From JAGLQA01 sp023135565 (GTDB lineage: Bacteria > Acidobacteriota > Aminicenantia > UBA2199): a stretch of 19,298 bases of DNA. A program made the translations under genes and the position numbers. Under the pieces are notes generated by a model. That model saw nothing but the letters and a program-made list of their open reading frames with translations. It made no database searches and was not told the origin of the DNA. This document shows positions 1 to 6,935 of this stretch, piece after piece; position 1 is the stretch's first letter; each line of letters starts with the position of its first letter. The DNA lies in assembly GCA_030639305.1 (NCBI GenBank), contig DAOWCY010000133.1:1-19298 (forward strand). The letters run 5' to 3'.

Positions 1-14
1 AATCTAAAACAATC

Positions 15-72
15 TTGCCTCCGGCGGCCCTGCCGGGGGCCAAACTTTTGAAAAAGTTTGAACAAAACTTTT
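15..72 (-). repeat. Interspersed hairpin repeat, copy R1
   Basis: This is the distal half of the modular repeat, read on the minus strand. A GC-rich hairpin (GCCTCCGGC / GCCGGGGGC with one G-T pair) lies next to a perfect AT-rich palindrome (CAAACTTTT / AAAAGTTTG, 2-base centre) and a TTGTT-AAAACTTTT tail. Near-identical copies are at 2881-2940, 3319-3374 and 6171-6230. Confidence 0.88.
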
Positions 73-232
73 GTTTAAAAAAGCGAAAAGCCCCCCTACA
101 AAAGCTTTGGATTTTTCTTTTTCCAAAACTGAACAGTTACCGCCCAGTGCACTGAAAATTCCTATCAAAATGCGAAAACCTCTGTGCAGCCTACGTAAAT
201 CGGCTAAATTTTTCCCTGGACGTATCGCTCAT

Positions 233-293
233 GAGAAGTTTTGGGAAGTCCAGAAACCCTTTTTCAAAAGGGTTTTTGGCCGCCGGAGGCAAA
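233..293 (+). repeat. Variant copy of the hairpin repeat, R1b
   Basis: This is a divergent copy. It keeps the leading GAGAAGTTTTG and the trailing GGCCGCCGGAGGCAAA of the family. The central palindrome is AAACCCTTTT / AAAAGGGTTT instead of CAAACTTTT / AAAAGTTTG, so both arms have changed together. The left arm of the GC-rich hairpin is missing. Confidence 0.75.
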
Positions 294-404
294 GTGATAG
301 GAAATTCAGGTAAGTATTCTGTTTTGGGAAAAGGGAAGACGTTTCGCGGATGCCGACTACAGCCTGCCCGTTATTTAGGTGGTGGATTTGGGGTGCGTAC
401 GGGC

Positions 405-450
405 TTGAAAAAAAAAAGGAATATGATAAAATGGTAATATGTTATATAAT
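405..450 (+). promoter_or_regulatory. Predicted ppc promoter
   Basis: TTGAAA (405-410), a 16-bp spacer and TAAAAT (427-432) form a sigma70-like promoter. A second perfect TATAAT (445-450) lies downstream without a good -35 box. An A10 run (408-417) straddles the end of the -35 box and the spacer. The ribosome-binding site GAGGAGG (465-471) follows, 5 bases before the ppc ATG. Confidence 0.6.
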
Positions 451-476
451 GAGCCTGAAATATCGAGGAGGAAAAA

Positions 477-2828
477 ATGATGATGGAAATACCCCCTATA
501 CACCGCCAGGTCGATTTGTGTACCGCTTTGCTGGACAAGGCTATCACCCATTCCCACGGCCAGGATACCACAGCCCTAATAAATTCGCTGCGGCAAACCG
601 TCCCAACCGGACAGACCGGGGAACAGGAAGCACGGCAAAATTTGCTCCGCCTGCTAAAGAAAAGCGAAAAACTCTCCCCTTCCCAATCCCTATTCGCAGC
701 GAAAGCCTTCTCTATCCAATTGGCCCTGATTAATGCCTGCGAAAACGCTTACCGCACGTCACGGCTGAAAGATACTTTAGGCCATGAAGCCCCCCCAATC
801 TCAGGCTGCCTGATCTATGTGCTTACCGCCCATCCGACGGAAGTGCGTTCCGCGCCCAGTATCTCGCTTCACCGCCGCATCACCGCAGTCCTGACCGGCT
901 GGTTCTTCCGGGGGGCGGAAAAATCCCCTCTGCCCGGCGAAAAAAACGAACTGGCCGCCTTAATCAGCCTGCTGTGGCAACTGGGTATGCACAAGGCCAG
1001 TCCCGTAACGCCGGCGGAAGAGATCGACCATATTGCCGGTCAATTTTCCGACGAGATACTGGCGGAAATCCTGCGCCTGCGCCGCCGCGGCGCAGACCTG
1101 CGTTTCCGCACCTGGGTAGGAGGCGACAAAGACGGTCACCCGGGCATTAACGCGGTTACGCTGCACACTTCCCTGCGCAAAACACGGCGCCGTTTTTACC
1201 GTTTTTTTATAAGACGCCTGAATGCTGTCAAAAAAGACCTGAAACGGTTGGGTGAAGAAATTGCCCATTCTCTGAGCCGGGTAGAACGGGCGTTGGTAGA
1301 CCTGCGCCATGTTACAGTGGGCGACGGGATGCGCGTCGATACCCTGCGCTGTACCGTGCTGGCGCTCAGGGAGCAGGTGGAAAACAAATTAGGGGCTCTG
1401 CCGTTGAATTTGGTAGAGATGTGCGGATTGCTGGAACTTTTTCCCGGTCTGGTACTGCCCGTGGAACTGCGCGAAGAGTCCAGCGTTTTTTTAGACCTGC
1501 AAAAAAAGAAGGGCGTAGGCGTTATCGGCCGTATGCTGCGCAAGGCCCGGCAAATTGCCGAAGGGGGCGAACTGCGTGACTATGTACAGGGGCTTATTGT
1601 CAGTATGTCGCGCACTGTCGAGGATATCGAAGCCGCCGTAGCCACCGCGGAACGGGCCGTGGGCAAGGTAGAGATTCCTATCATTCCCCTTTTCGAACGG
1701 GGCGGCGACCTGGACGAAGCCCCGGGTACGGTAGACCGTATTTTGTCCCGGGGCCTGCCGGTTTTATACAAGAACCGGAGGCAGCCGGGGAAATTGGAGA
1801 TCATGTTAGGCTACTCCGATACGTCCAAGCGGATGGGCGCTTTTGCCAGCCGCCGCCGTATTGCCCTGGCAATGCACGAACTAACCGCCGTCTGCCGCAA
1901 GCATAGTATAGAGCCTATTTTTTTCCACGGTTCCGGCGGGTCCGTGACCAGGGGCGGCGGTTCTATCGTGGAGCAGTTGGCTTCCTGGCCCGGGGCAGCC
2001 CGGCAAATCGTAAAACTCACAGTGCAGGGCGAGATGGTGGAACGCAGCATGTCTACGCCGCAGATATTTCGCCGCAGCGTAGAACGTCTCCTGACCGCGG
2101 CGCGCACCCTGCCGCCCCGCTTAACCGCGGTAAAACACCCGGTACTGGACGAATTAGGCGCCCGTTCCGCCGCTGCTTTCGAGACCCTGGTGCAGGAAAC
2201 GGATTTCCTGCATTTCATGAAGCAGGCGACTCCTTACCCTGATTTGTGTGTTTTGCATTTAGGCTCCCGGCCCGCGCATCGGCCCGGTAAAGATGCTGCT
2301 GCAGCCGGTCTCGGTTCATTACGGGCTATTCCCTGGGTGTTGTGTTTTACACAGGGGCGTTTGTTGGTGCCGTCGTGGTACGGCATCGGCACGGCTTTTG
2401 CCGAACTGAGCCGCCGCCCGGAGAAATTGGCAAAAATAAAAGAAGCTTTCGATACGGACCTGGCTTTTAAGGGATTTGTCAAGCTGATGGGGTTTTCCTT
2501 AGCCAAAGGCGACCGGGCGGTTTTTTCTTTTTTCGTGGACACCTTGACGCAGGAACCGGCGTTACTGGATGTCAAAGAGCAGTTGTTGGCGGAGGAGCAG
2601 CGCGTGGCGCATATGGTGCACACTTTGTCCGGTGAGGAGAGTTATTTGTGGTTCCGGCCCTGGTTGGCTGAGAGTATTTTGCTGCGGGGCAGTATTATTC
2701 ACAGCCTATCGGCTTTAGAAGTCAAGGCGCTGCGTCAGCGGCACAGCGGCGTCCGCGAGGAAGGCAACGACGAATTGCTGCGTATAGCCATAGCGGGTAC
2801 AGCCATCGGCATGTTAACCACAGGCTGA
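477..2828 (+). CDS. ppc: Phosphoenolpyruvate carboxylase
   Basis: This cytosolic enzyme adds bicarbonate to phosphoenolpyruvate to give oxaloacetate, refilling the C4 acid pool. Family motifs appear in order: TAHPTE with the catalytic His near residue 119, GGDKDGHPG near 214, GYSDTSK near 445, a glycine-rich loop HGSGGSVTRGGG near 484, GSRPAHR and SLRAIPW, and the C-terminal tail ending MLTTG. At 783 residues it is about 100 shorter than typical bacterial enzymes (about 880), mainly in the N-terminal half. Two departures stand out. The first Arg of the glycine-rich loop (HGRGG in most members) is Ser, and the Asn of the usual MRNTG tail, which binds the inhibitor aspartate in the E. coli enzyme, is Thr. 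The ATG is fixed by GAGGAGG at 465-471. The gene stands alone between its own promoter and terminator. Confidence 0.92.
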   Translation: MMMEIPPIHRQVDLCTALLDKAITHSHGQDTTALINSLRQTVPTGQTGEQEARQNLLRLLKKSEKLSPSQSLFAAKAFSIQLALINACENAYRTSRLKDTLGHEAPPISGCLIYVLTAHPTEVRSAPSISLHRRITAVLTGWFFRGAEKSPLPGEKNELAALISLLWQLGMHKASPVTPAEEIDHIAGQFSDEILAEILRLRRRGADLRFRTWVGGDKDGHPGINAVTLHTSLRKTRRRFYRFFIRRLNAVKKDLKRLGEEIAHSLSRVERALVDLRHVTVGDGMRVDTLRCTVLALREQVENKLGALPLNLVEMCGLLELFPGLVLPVELREESSVFLDLQKKKGVGVIGRMLRKARQIAEGGELRDYVQGLIVSMSRTVEDIEAAVATAERAVGKVEIPIIPLFERGGDLDEAPGTVDRILSRGLPVLYKNRRQPGKLEIMLGYSDTSKRMGAFASRRRIALAMHELTAVCRKHSIEPIFFHGSGGSVTRGGGSIVEQLASWPGAARQIVKLTVQGEMVERSMSTPQIFRRSVERLLTAARTLPPRLTAVKHPVLDELGARSAAAFETLVQETDFLHFMKQATPYPDLCVLHLGSRPAHRPGKDAAAAGLGSLRAIPWVLCFTQGRLLVPSWYGIGTAFAELSRRPEKLAKIKEAFDTDLAFKGFVKLMGFSLAKGDRAVFSFFVDTLTQEPALLDVKEQLLAEEQRVAHMVHTLSGEESYLWFRPWLAESILLRGSIIHSLSALEVKALRQRHSGVREEGNDELLRIAIAGTAIGMLTTG

Positions 2829-2833
2829 AAAAG

Positions 2834-2869
2834 AAAGCGCCCGGCTTCGCAGCGGGTGAGCGCTTTTGA
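2834..2869 (+). terminator. Rho-independent terminator of ppc
   Basis: AAAGCGC (2834-2840) pairs with GCGCTTT (2860-2866), with an inner CCCG/CGGG pairing around GCTTCGCAG, and is followed by TTGATTTT. It starts 5 bases after the ppc stop. Its right half (GAGCGCTTTTGAT) is also part of the interspersed repeat, so the gene may have recruited the repeat as its terminator. Confidence 0.75.
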
Positions 2870-2940
2870 TTTTAGATTATAAGAAGTTTTGTTCAAACTT
2901 TTTCAAAAGTTTGGCCCCCGGCAGGGCCGCCGGAGGCAAA
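2845..2940 (+). repeat. Interspersed hairpin repeat, copy R2
   Basis: The copy contains GCTTCGCAGC, GAGCGCTTTTGATTTTAGA, TTATAAGAAGTTTTG, the palindrome CAAACTTTT-TC-AAAAGTTTG, and the GC-rich hairpin GCCCCCGGC / GCCGGAGGC. It has the same order and orientation as copy R4 (6101-6230). It faces the inverted copy R3, and the two enclose about 380 bp. Confidence 0.88.
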
Positions 2941-2992
2941 ATAGAACCGGAAAAGTCCAAATCCCGGGGATGCTGATTGGACGGGCTGATTC

Positions 2993-3064
2993 GATGTTCG
3001 GAAGATCGATGGCGATGTTCGGAGCACCGATTTAATGCTCAGAAGGTCGCTGCTGATGATCAGA
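2993..3064. repeat. Degenerate tandem repeats of about 21 bp
   Basis: Units begin GATGTTCGGAAGATCGATGG (2993), GATGTTCGGAGCACCGATTT (3014), AATGCTCAGAAGGTCGCTG (3034) and GATGATCAGA (3055). The spacing is 20-21 bp. The first two units match well and the later ones are worn. No function is evident. Confidence 0.5.
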
Positions 3065-3191
3065 CCTGGAATCGCGATGAAAAACAAAATTTATCCGGGC
3101 TGTTCCCGGAGTTCTTGCCCGTCCCCAAAAATTTGCCACCGCCCCCTGACTTGTATCATTCCAACATTCCAACGCACCGAGATCGGATTTC

Positions 3192-3266
3192 TAAGTCGAA
3201 CCTAAATGAAAGTGTACTTTGCTTTAAGTCGAACTTAAATACAAGTGCACTTTACTTTAAGTCGAA
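3192..3266. repeat. 33-bp tandem repeat, about 2.3 units
   Basis: TAAGTCGAA recurs at 3192, 3225 and 3258, an exact 33-bp period. The two full units differ at only a few positions. Each contains a near-palindrome: AAGTGTACTT in the first and the perfect AAGTGCACTT in the second. Confidence 0.8.
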
Positions 3267-3318
3267 AAAAGGCCAGGATACCCGGGGAGATACCGTTAGC
3301 CTACTTTGAAATTACCCG

Positions 3319-3448
3319 GCCTCCGGCGGCCCTGCCGGGAGCCAAACTTTTGAAAAAGTTTGATCAAAACTTTTAATTATTTAGAATCAAAAGCGCTCAC
3401 ACGCTGCCTCTGCGGCGAAGCCGCTTATAGGTTGGGGACGCCGTCCCC
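3319..3448 (-). repeat. Interspersed hairpin repeat, copy R3 (full length)
   Basis: Read on the minus strand this is a full four-module copy: GGGGAC/GTCCCC (3434-3448), GCGGC-TTC-GCCGC (3412-3424), GAGCGCTTTTGATTCTAAA, the AT palindrome, and the GC-rich hairpin ending at 3319. A 13-bp direct repeat CTCACACGCTGCC (3396-3408, 3449-3461) brackets the first two hairpins. It lies just downstream of the minus-strand bax1 gene and could end its transcript, although no clear U-run follows the strongest stems. Confidence 0.85.
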
Positions 3449-3478
3449 CTCACACGCTGCCCCTTATCGCGAAGCAGA

Positions 3479-4675
3479 TCATTGCAAACAATCGAGCACG
3501 TCCTTGAGCCGCAGGGCGTTTTTGAAATGAATCACCTTGCCCGGCAACTCAGGAAGCTGCTGGGCGATACTCTCCGCTACCGCGGTCAGGATGTCGTATT
3601 CGGCGAAAACCCGTAAAGTGTCGATCTTCTGCTGCAAGTATTCCGGCGTCCAGAAACCGATGATCTCAAAATGAACCTTGCGGCCGTCTTCATGGCTTAA
3701 AAGAAAATCAGGAAAAAAAACTTTCTGGCCTTTGTGCAGTATCTCGCCTTCACGCAAAAGAAACCAGCCCTCCCGCTTCTCTTCCCCCCACTTTTCGGCA
3801 AAGGCTTTTTCTAAGTCGGAATCGAAATCCCCTAAAGCAGGCAAATGACTTTTAAGGCCGTCCCGGTGGGAAAGCTCCAGGGCATTCGTCCAGCCCTTCC
3901 TGCCGCTGCTTATACGGGCAAACATGCGCCAATCCTTGCAGGCGATCAAGGCGGGCAGGAATTTCGCCAACGCCACTCCATAGCGGCGCGTGTGCCGCAG
4001 CACCGATACCGGGCCGTCGAAACGGATCACATAACCGCCTCCGCTGCCGGGCTTGATGGTGTGCATCAAGCGGGCCAGTTTGGCATAACGCAGCACGGTC
4101 TTAAAATCGCGGTTCACCCAGACGGTCATATCTACGGCGCGGTACAAAGCGGCCTGCACCTGGGCCACATTGTAACGGGACAGCAGCCCCGCCGCATCGG
4201 GATAACCTTGAAACTCCATGAGCCGGTGAAACTCGAATATATCGGTAAATAAACGGCGGTCGATCTCTTCCCAGGAGGTTTTCATGCTTTTGGCAATTTC
4301 GGCTTTGACCTGCGCTTCGCTGTGGTCGAAGAGACGGTCTACCTGCTGCACCAAAGGGAAAAAAGGCGCTGCCCGGCGAAATACTTTACGGCGCAGGGCG
4401 GCTGCTTTGTGCCCCCTGTCCCGGTCATAGAGGCTGACATCGTCCAACAGTTTGCAAAAGGCGTCCATGCGCCGGGAGGGGCAATCCGCTTCATTCTCCA
4501 AAATCCGGCGCACCCGTTGATGCAGTTCGCGCCTGGTTTTCCCTGTTCCCCGGCGGTAAACCTCCAGCATCTGTTCCGCATACTGCAGGTAATGACCGTG
4601 GGATTTGCGGTCTAAGCGGTCCGGTATCACTTTTCCGGACTTATAATCGACGATGGAGTGTTCCTTCGTAAGCAT
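3479..4675 (-). CDS. bax1: Bax1-like (DUF790) nuclease, partner of XPB
   Basis: The 398-residue protein matches the DUF790/Bax1 family. In archaea, Bax1 binds the XPB helicase and cuts DNA beside the unwound bubble. The C-terminal third carries the nuclease signature as I read it, FFPDFLL followed by HFEIIGFWTPEYLQQK (about residues 315-345), the PD-(D/E)xK-like arrangement. The N-terminal half is helical and charged, beginning with the family-typical start LTKEHSIVDYKSGKVIP. ATG 4675 is preferred because AGGA lies 6 bases upstream. A GTG directly before it (4678) is too close to that site. The gene starts inside the helicase gene (35-bp overlap), so the two should be translationally coupled. 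Family assignment is good, but the role in bacterial repair is inferred from archaea. Confidence 0.85.
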   Translation of the reverse strand: MLTKEHSIVDYKSGKVIPDRLDRKSHGHYLQYAEQMLEVYRRGTGKTRRELHQRVRRILENEADCPSRRMDAFCKLLDDVSLYDRDRGHKAAALRRKVFRRAAPFFPLVQQVDRLFDHSEAQVKAEIAKSMKTSWEEIDRRLFTDIFEFHRLMEFQGYPDAAGLLSRYNVAQVQAALYRAVDMTVWVNRDFKTVLRYAKLARLMHTIKPGSGGGYVIRFDGPVSVLRHTRRYGVALAKFLPALIACKDWRMFARISSGRKGWTNALELSHRDGLKSHLPALGDFDSDLEKAFAEKWGEEKREGWFLLREGEILHKGQKVFFPDFLLSHEDGRKVHFEIIGFWTPEYLQQKIDTLRVFAEYDILTAVAESIAQQLPELPGKVIHFKNALRLKDVLDCLQ

Positions 4676-6056
4676 CACTCTTCCTGCGTAAACGCGACCG
4701 CCCTACTTCGCCGGTATCTTCACAAACCACTTCGTAGAGAACGCCCCGTTTGTGTCCCGATTTTCGCAAAATCCGCCCAAGACGCTGTACGGCCTGGCGC
4801 ACCGAAGACTGTCCCCCTACCACTACCGCTACTTTTGCTTCCGGCAGGTCCACCCCTTCGTCCAGCACCTGGTTGGCCACCAACACCGGGTAGATTCCCT
4901 GGCGGAAACCTTCGATAATATCCAGGCGTTCTTTTTTGCCGCAGTGGTTGAGCAGGCAGGGTACTAAAAAACGGCGCGAAATGTCCCGGGCCATGGCGTT
5001 CGATCCCGTAAAAACGATTATCGGCGTACCTATGTGCAGCCGGAAAATATCTTCCAAAACACGCAGTTTTTCCAAAGCCCGGTCCTGGATGGCTTTCATG
5101 ACATAATAGGCTTTTTGGGCGTTCCGCGCTTCCGGGTCTTTGCCTGTTTCGGCCATCAGGTCCTGCCAATCGAAACGCTTGCCGTTTTTGTTCTTTTCGC
5201 TCATGTATTGGCGCAGCAGCCTGGAGTTGAGGTTATAGACTTCTTGTTCTTCCTGAGCCAGGTGGACCGGGATACGCACCACATCGTAGTCGGCCAGGGA
5301 ACCGCCCCGCACCGCTGCCAGGGGAAGCTCGTAAACAGTAGGGCCGATGAGTTTGCGCAGGTCTTTTTCGCGGCCATCCGAGCGCCGCGGCGTAGCGGTC
5401 AGGCCCAGGCGGTAGGGAGCGGCGCTCATCAGGGCGGCATCGCGGCGCATATTGCCCGGCAGGTGGTGGCATTCGTCGAAAACGATAAGTTTGAACCGGT
5501 TGCCTAAAGTTTCCATGTGGATGCAGGCGCTGTCATAGGTGGTGACTGAAACCGGGCGCACGTTAAAAATATTATCGCCGATGACGCCGGCGTCGTAACC
5601 TAAGCCCTGGAGAATGCGGCGCTGCCATTGGTACATCAGGTCGCGCACCGGCGCTGCGATCAGGGTAGAGACGCCTGTTTCGCGCATAATAGTCAGCGCT
5701 ACTTCTGTTTTCCCGGTGCCCGTAGGCATGACCACGACCCCTTGTTTTGTGTTCATCCAGGCTTTGTGAGCGGCCTTTTGTTCGATCCTGAGTTGGGGCA
5801 GGGCCGATTCCAACCACAGGATAGTCTCCCATGCGCCTACGTTATCGAGCAATTCCCGGCCTGTTTGTACAGCGGTTTCGCGTACGGCGGGGTAGTGTAT
5901 AGCATTGCAGCGATAGGCGGGAACGCGATTGTCGTATCGCAGCGCCGTGCTGCCCAGCGTTTTTTTAAAAGGAGCAGGGTCGTCGGTTTCGATAAGCAGG
6001 GTGCCTCCGTGGAAGTTGAGTGTTATTGTTTTGCAATCGGATTCGTTTTTTGTCAT
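4641..6056 (-). CDS. xpb: XPB-like superfamily 2 DNA helicase
   Basis: This is a 471-residue ATP-dependent DNA helicase of the XPB/Ssl2 group. Motifs, with residue positions approximate: an N-terminal damage-recognition-like region (to about 90), Walker A MPTGTGKTEVAL (about 120), DECHH (DExH type, about 207), GLTATPRRSDGREKD, an insert of about 60 charged residues between the two RecA lobes where archaeal XPB has its thumb, NQVLDEGVDLPEA, and the arginine-finger motif QRLGRILR. XPB unwinds or translocates on damaged DNA in nucleotide excision repair and works with Bax1, encoded directly downstream. No ATG here has a Shine-Dalgarno sequence. The promoter at 6064-6092 places the transcript start at about 6057, so ATG 6056 is the best start and the mRNA would be leaderless. 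Start codons further upstream (ATG 6065, TTG 6092) overlap the promoter itself. Confidence 0.87.
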   Translation of the reverse strand: MTKNESDCKTITLNFHGGTLLIETDDPAPFKKTLGSTALRYDNRVPAYRCNAIHYPAVRETAVQTGRELLDNVGAWETILWLESALPQLRIEQKAAHKAWMNTKQGVVVMPTGTGKTEVALTIMRETGVSTLIAAPVRDLMYQWQRRILQGLGYDAGVIGDNIFNVRPVSVTTYDSACIHMETLGNRFKLIVFDECHHLPGNMRRDAALMSAAPYRLGLTATPRRSDGREKDLRKLIGPTVYELPLAAVRGGSLADYDVVRIPVHLAQEEQEVYNLNSRLLRQYMSEKNKNGKRFDWQDLMAETGKDPEARNAQKAYYVMKAIQDRALEKLRVLEDIFRLHIGTPIIVFTGSNAMARDISRRFLVPCLLNHCGKKERLDIIEGFRQGIYPVLVANQVLDEGVDLPEAKVAVVVGGQSSVRQAVQRLGRILRKSGHKRGVLYEVVCEDTGEVGRSRLRRKSDAYEGTLHRRL

Positions 6057-6063
6057 CGGGCAC

Positions 6064-6092
6064 ATTGTATTCGAGCGGCGGTCGATTGTCAA
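6064..6092 (-). promoter_or_regulatory. Promoter of the xpb-bax1 operon
   Basis: On the minus strand there is a consensus -35 TTGACA (6092-6087), a 17-bp spacer and TACAAT (6069-6064). The expected start point is 6-8 bases downstream, which is the A of ATG 6056. Confidence 0.75.
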
Positions 6093-6100
6093 GCCCGCGG

Positions 6101-6230
6101 CCCACTCGCGTGGGGGAGCATTAAGCTGCTTCGCAGCAAGAAGCGTTTTTGCTTTTAGATTCTAAATTATAAGAAGTTTTGTTCAAACTTTTACAAAAGT
6201 TTGGCCCCCGGCAGGGCCGCCGGAGGCAAG
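6101..6230 (+). repeat. Interspersed hairpin repeat, copy R4 (full length)
   Basis: Four modules are present: CCCAC-TCGC-GTGGG (6101-6114), GCTGC-TTC-GCAGC (6125-6137), a T-rich link with TTTTAGATTCTAAATTATAA, the AT palindrome CAAACTTTT-AC-AAAAGTTTG, and the GC-rich hairpin ending GGAGGC. It matches R3 in module order. It fills most of the gap between the divergent xpb operon and the toxin-antitoxin pair. Confidence 0.87.
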
Positions 6231-6292
6231 TGTCTCAGAGTTCATTCCCGCTGAGAAAAAATTTATTTAGTCTAAATTTATACCGAATAAAG

Positions 6293-6321
6293 TTGATATT
6301 TAGTGAAAACTCATATATAAT
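6293..6321 (+). promoter_or_regulatory. Promoter of the toxin-antitoxin operon
   Basis: TTGATA (6293-6298), a 17-bp spacer and TATAAT (6316-6321) lie just before the antitoxin gene. Transcription should begin near 6328, after the first in-frame ATG (6324), which supports ATG 6339 as the start. Confidence 0.75.
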
Positions 6322-6338
6322 TAATGGTAGAGGAAAAA

Positions 6339-6617
6339 ATGAAATTATCATTAAAAGAAGACATTAACTCGTTATCTTATTTCAAATCGCATTTTAATGA
6401 CGTTTTAAGCCAGACGAAAAATAAAAAAAGACCTCTTATAATCACGCAGAATGGGAAGGCCGCGGGCGTTTTTTTGGATATCGATACCTGGGAGGTTCTT
6501 ATAAAAAAGATAAACTTATTGAGATTGTTATATGAAGGAGAAGTTTCTTTAAGGGAAAAGGAACCGAAATCACTGGAAGAAGTGGAAACATATTTTAATA
6601 AGAAATATGGCTTTTAA
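6339..6617 (+). CDS. Phd/YefM-family antitoxin
   Basis: The 92-residue protein starts MKLSLKEDINSLSYFK and carries the Phd/YefM fold signature. The N-terminal half is a DNA-binding alpha/beta domain with the typical run RPLIITQNGKAAGVFLD (about residues 32-48). The charged C-terminal helix ending in NKKYGF would wrap around the toxin. It should neutralise the ParE-like toxin encoded next and repress the shared promoter. AGAGG at 6329-6333 fits ATG 6339, whereas ATG 6324 lies upstream of the predicted transcript start. The reading frame overlaps the toxin gene by 11 bp. The pair is clearly more AT-rich than its neighbours, which suggests acquisition from elsewhere. Confidence 0.87.
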   Translation: MKLSLKEDINSLSYFKSHFNDVLSQTKNKKRPLIITQNGKAAGVFLDIDTWEVLIKKINLLRLLYEGEVSLREKEPKSLEEVETYFNKKYGF

Positions 6618-6915
6618 TGCGATCTTATCGGAAACAGCGAATACCGACCTCGAAATCATAGTCGAGTATTATTATGAATTGAACAAAAAAATCGCCAAAA
6701 GATATCACACAGATATTATCGGCAGGATAAAAAAACTGAGGGATTTCCCTCAAATAGGAAGGATTGTGCCGGAATGTGAAGATATATTTTACGATAAATA
6801 TAGGGAAATAATCTATGAACATTTCAGGATCATTTACAAAATAGTCGATGAAGCCGTCGTAGTGGTAAGGATAATAGACGGAAGAAGGTTATTGGATATA
6901 GATATGGTTGAATGA
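6607..6915 (+). CDS. RelE/ParE-family toxin
   Basis: This 102-residue member of the RelE/ParE superfamily has an N-terminal helical hairpin (ANTDLEIIVEYYYELNKKIA), the family-typical LRDFPQIGRIVPE turn (about residues 48-60), and a strand-rich end with YREIIYEHFRIIYKI and a final arginine-rich stretch, VRIIDGRR. ParE members poison gyrase and RelE/YoeB members cut mRNA on ribosomes. The sequence alone does not decide, although the LxxxPxxGR pattern with YREI..YRIIY-like strands is commoner in the ParE/YafQ-like set. It is translated from within the antitoxin gene end (11-bp overlap) and ends 20 bp before the convergent transporter gene. Confidence 0.87.
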   Translation: MAFNAILSETANTDLEIIVEYYYELNKKIAKRYHTDIIGRIKKLRDFPQIGRIVPECEDIFYDKYREIIYEHFRIIYKIVDEAVVVVRIIDGRRLLDIDMVE

Positions 6916-6935
6916 TACGTTGGAGAGGCGAAGCG

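Larger units (their letters stand above)
1..404. other. Repeat-bearing intergenic region upstream of ppc
   Basis: I see no convincing gene here. Short open frames cross the stretch, but none has a ribosome-binding site or a recognisable product. It holds two copies of the hairpin repeat described separately (15-72 and 233-293), facing away from each other, and about 160 bp between them with no recognisable content. At 390-403 lies GGGGTGCGTACGGG, an exact inverted copy of CCCGTACGCACCCC at 8030-8043. Confidence 0.6.
2941..3318. other. Non-coding core between inverted repeat copies R2 and R3
   Basis: About 380 bp lie between two inward-facing copies of the hairpin repeat. I see no believable gene. 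One open frame (2977-3309) crosses it but has no ribosome-binding site and is built from tandem repeats. The core holds degenerate 21-bp repeats and a 33-bp tandem repeat, listed separately. The layout resembles a non-autonomous element with long inverted ends, or simply two independent repeat insertions. Confidence 0.5.

Noticed and set aside
71..437. Two short overlapping open frames before ppc
   Set aside because: They run through repeat copies R1 and R1b, lack ribosome-binding sites and give low-complexity basic peptides.
2977..3309. A 110-codon open frame in the region between ppc and bax1
   Set aside because: It has no ribosome-binding site, runs through both sets of tandem repeats and ends near an interspersed repeat, with no recognisable domain. 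It is best explained by repeat periodicities that are multiples of three.
3845..5507. Several plus-strand open frames of 70-157 codons opposite xpb and bax1
   Set aside because: They are antisense shadows of well-supported genes with intact motifs on the minus strand.
6057..6092. Longer XPB starts at TTG 6092 or ATG 6065
   Set aside because: TTG 6092 is the first three bases of a perfect -35 box and ATG 6065 overlaps the -10 box. Neither has a ribosome-binding site.
6324..6338. Earlier antitoxin start at ATG 6324
   Set aside because: It lies 2 bases after the -10 box, upstream of the expected transcript start. ATG 6339 has AGAGG correctly placed.
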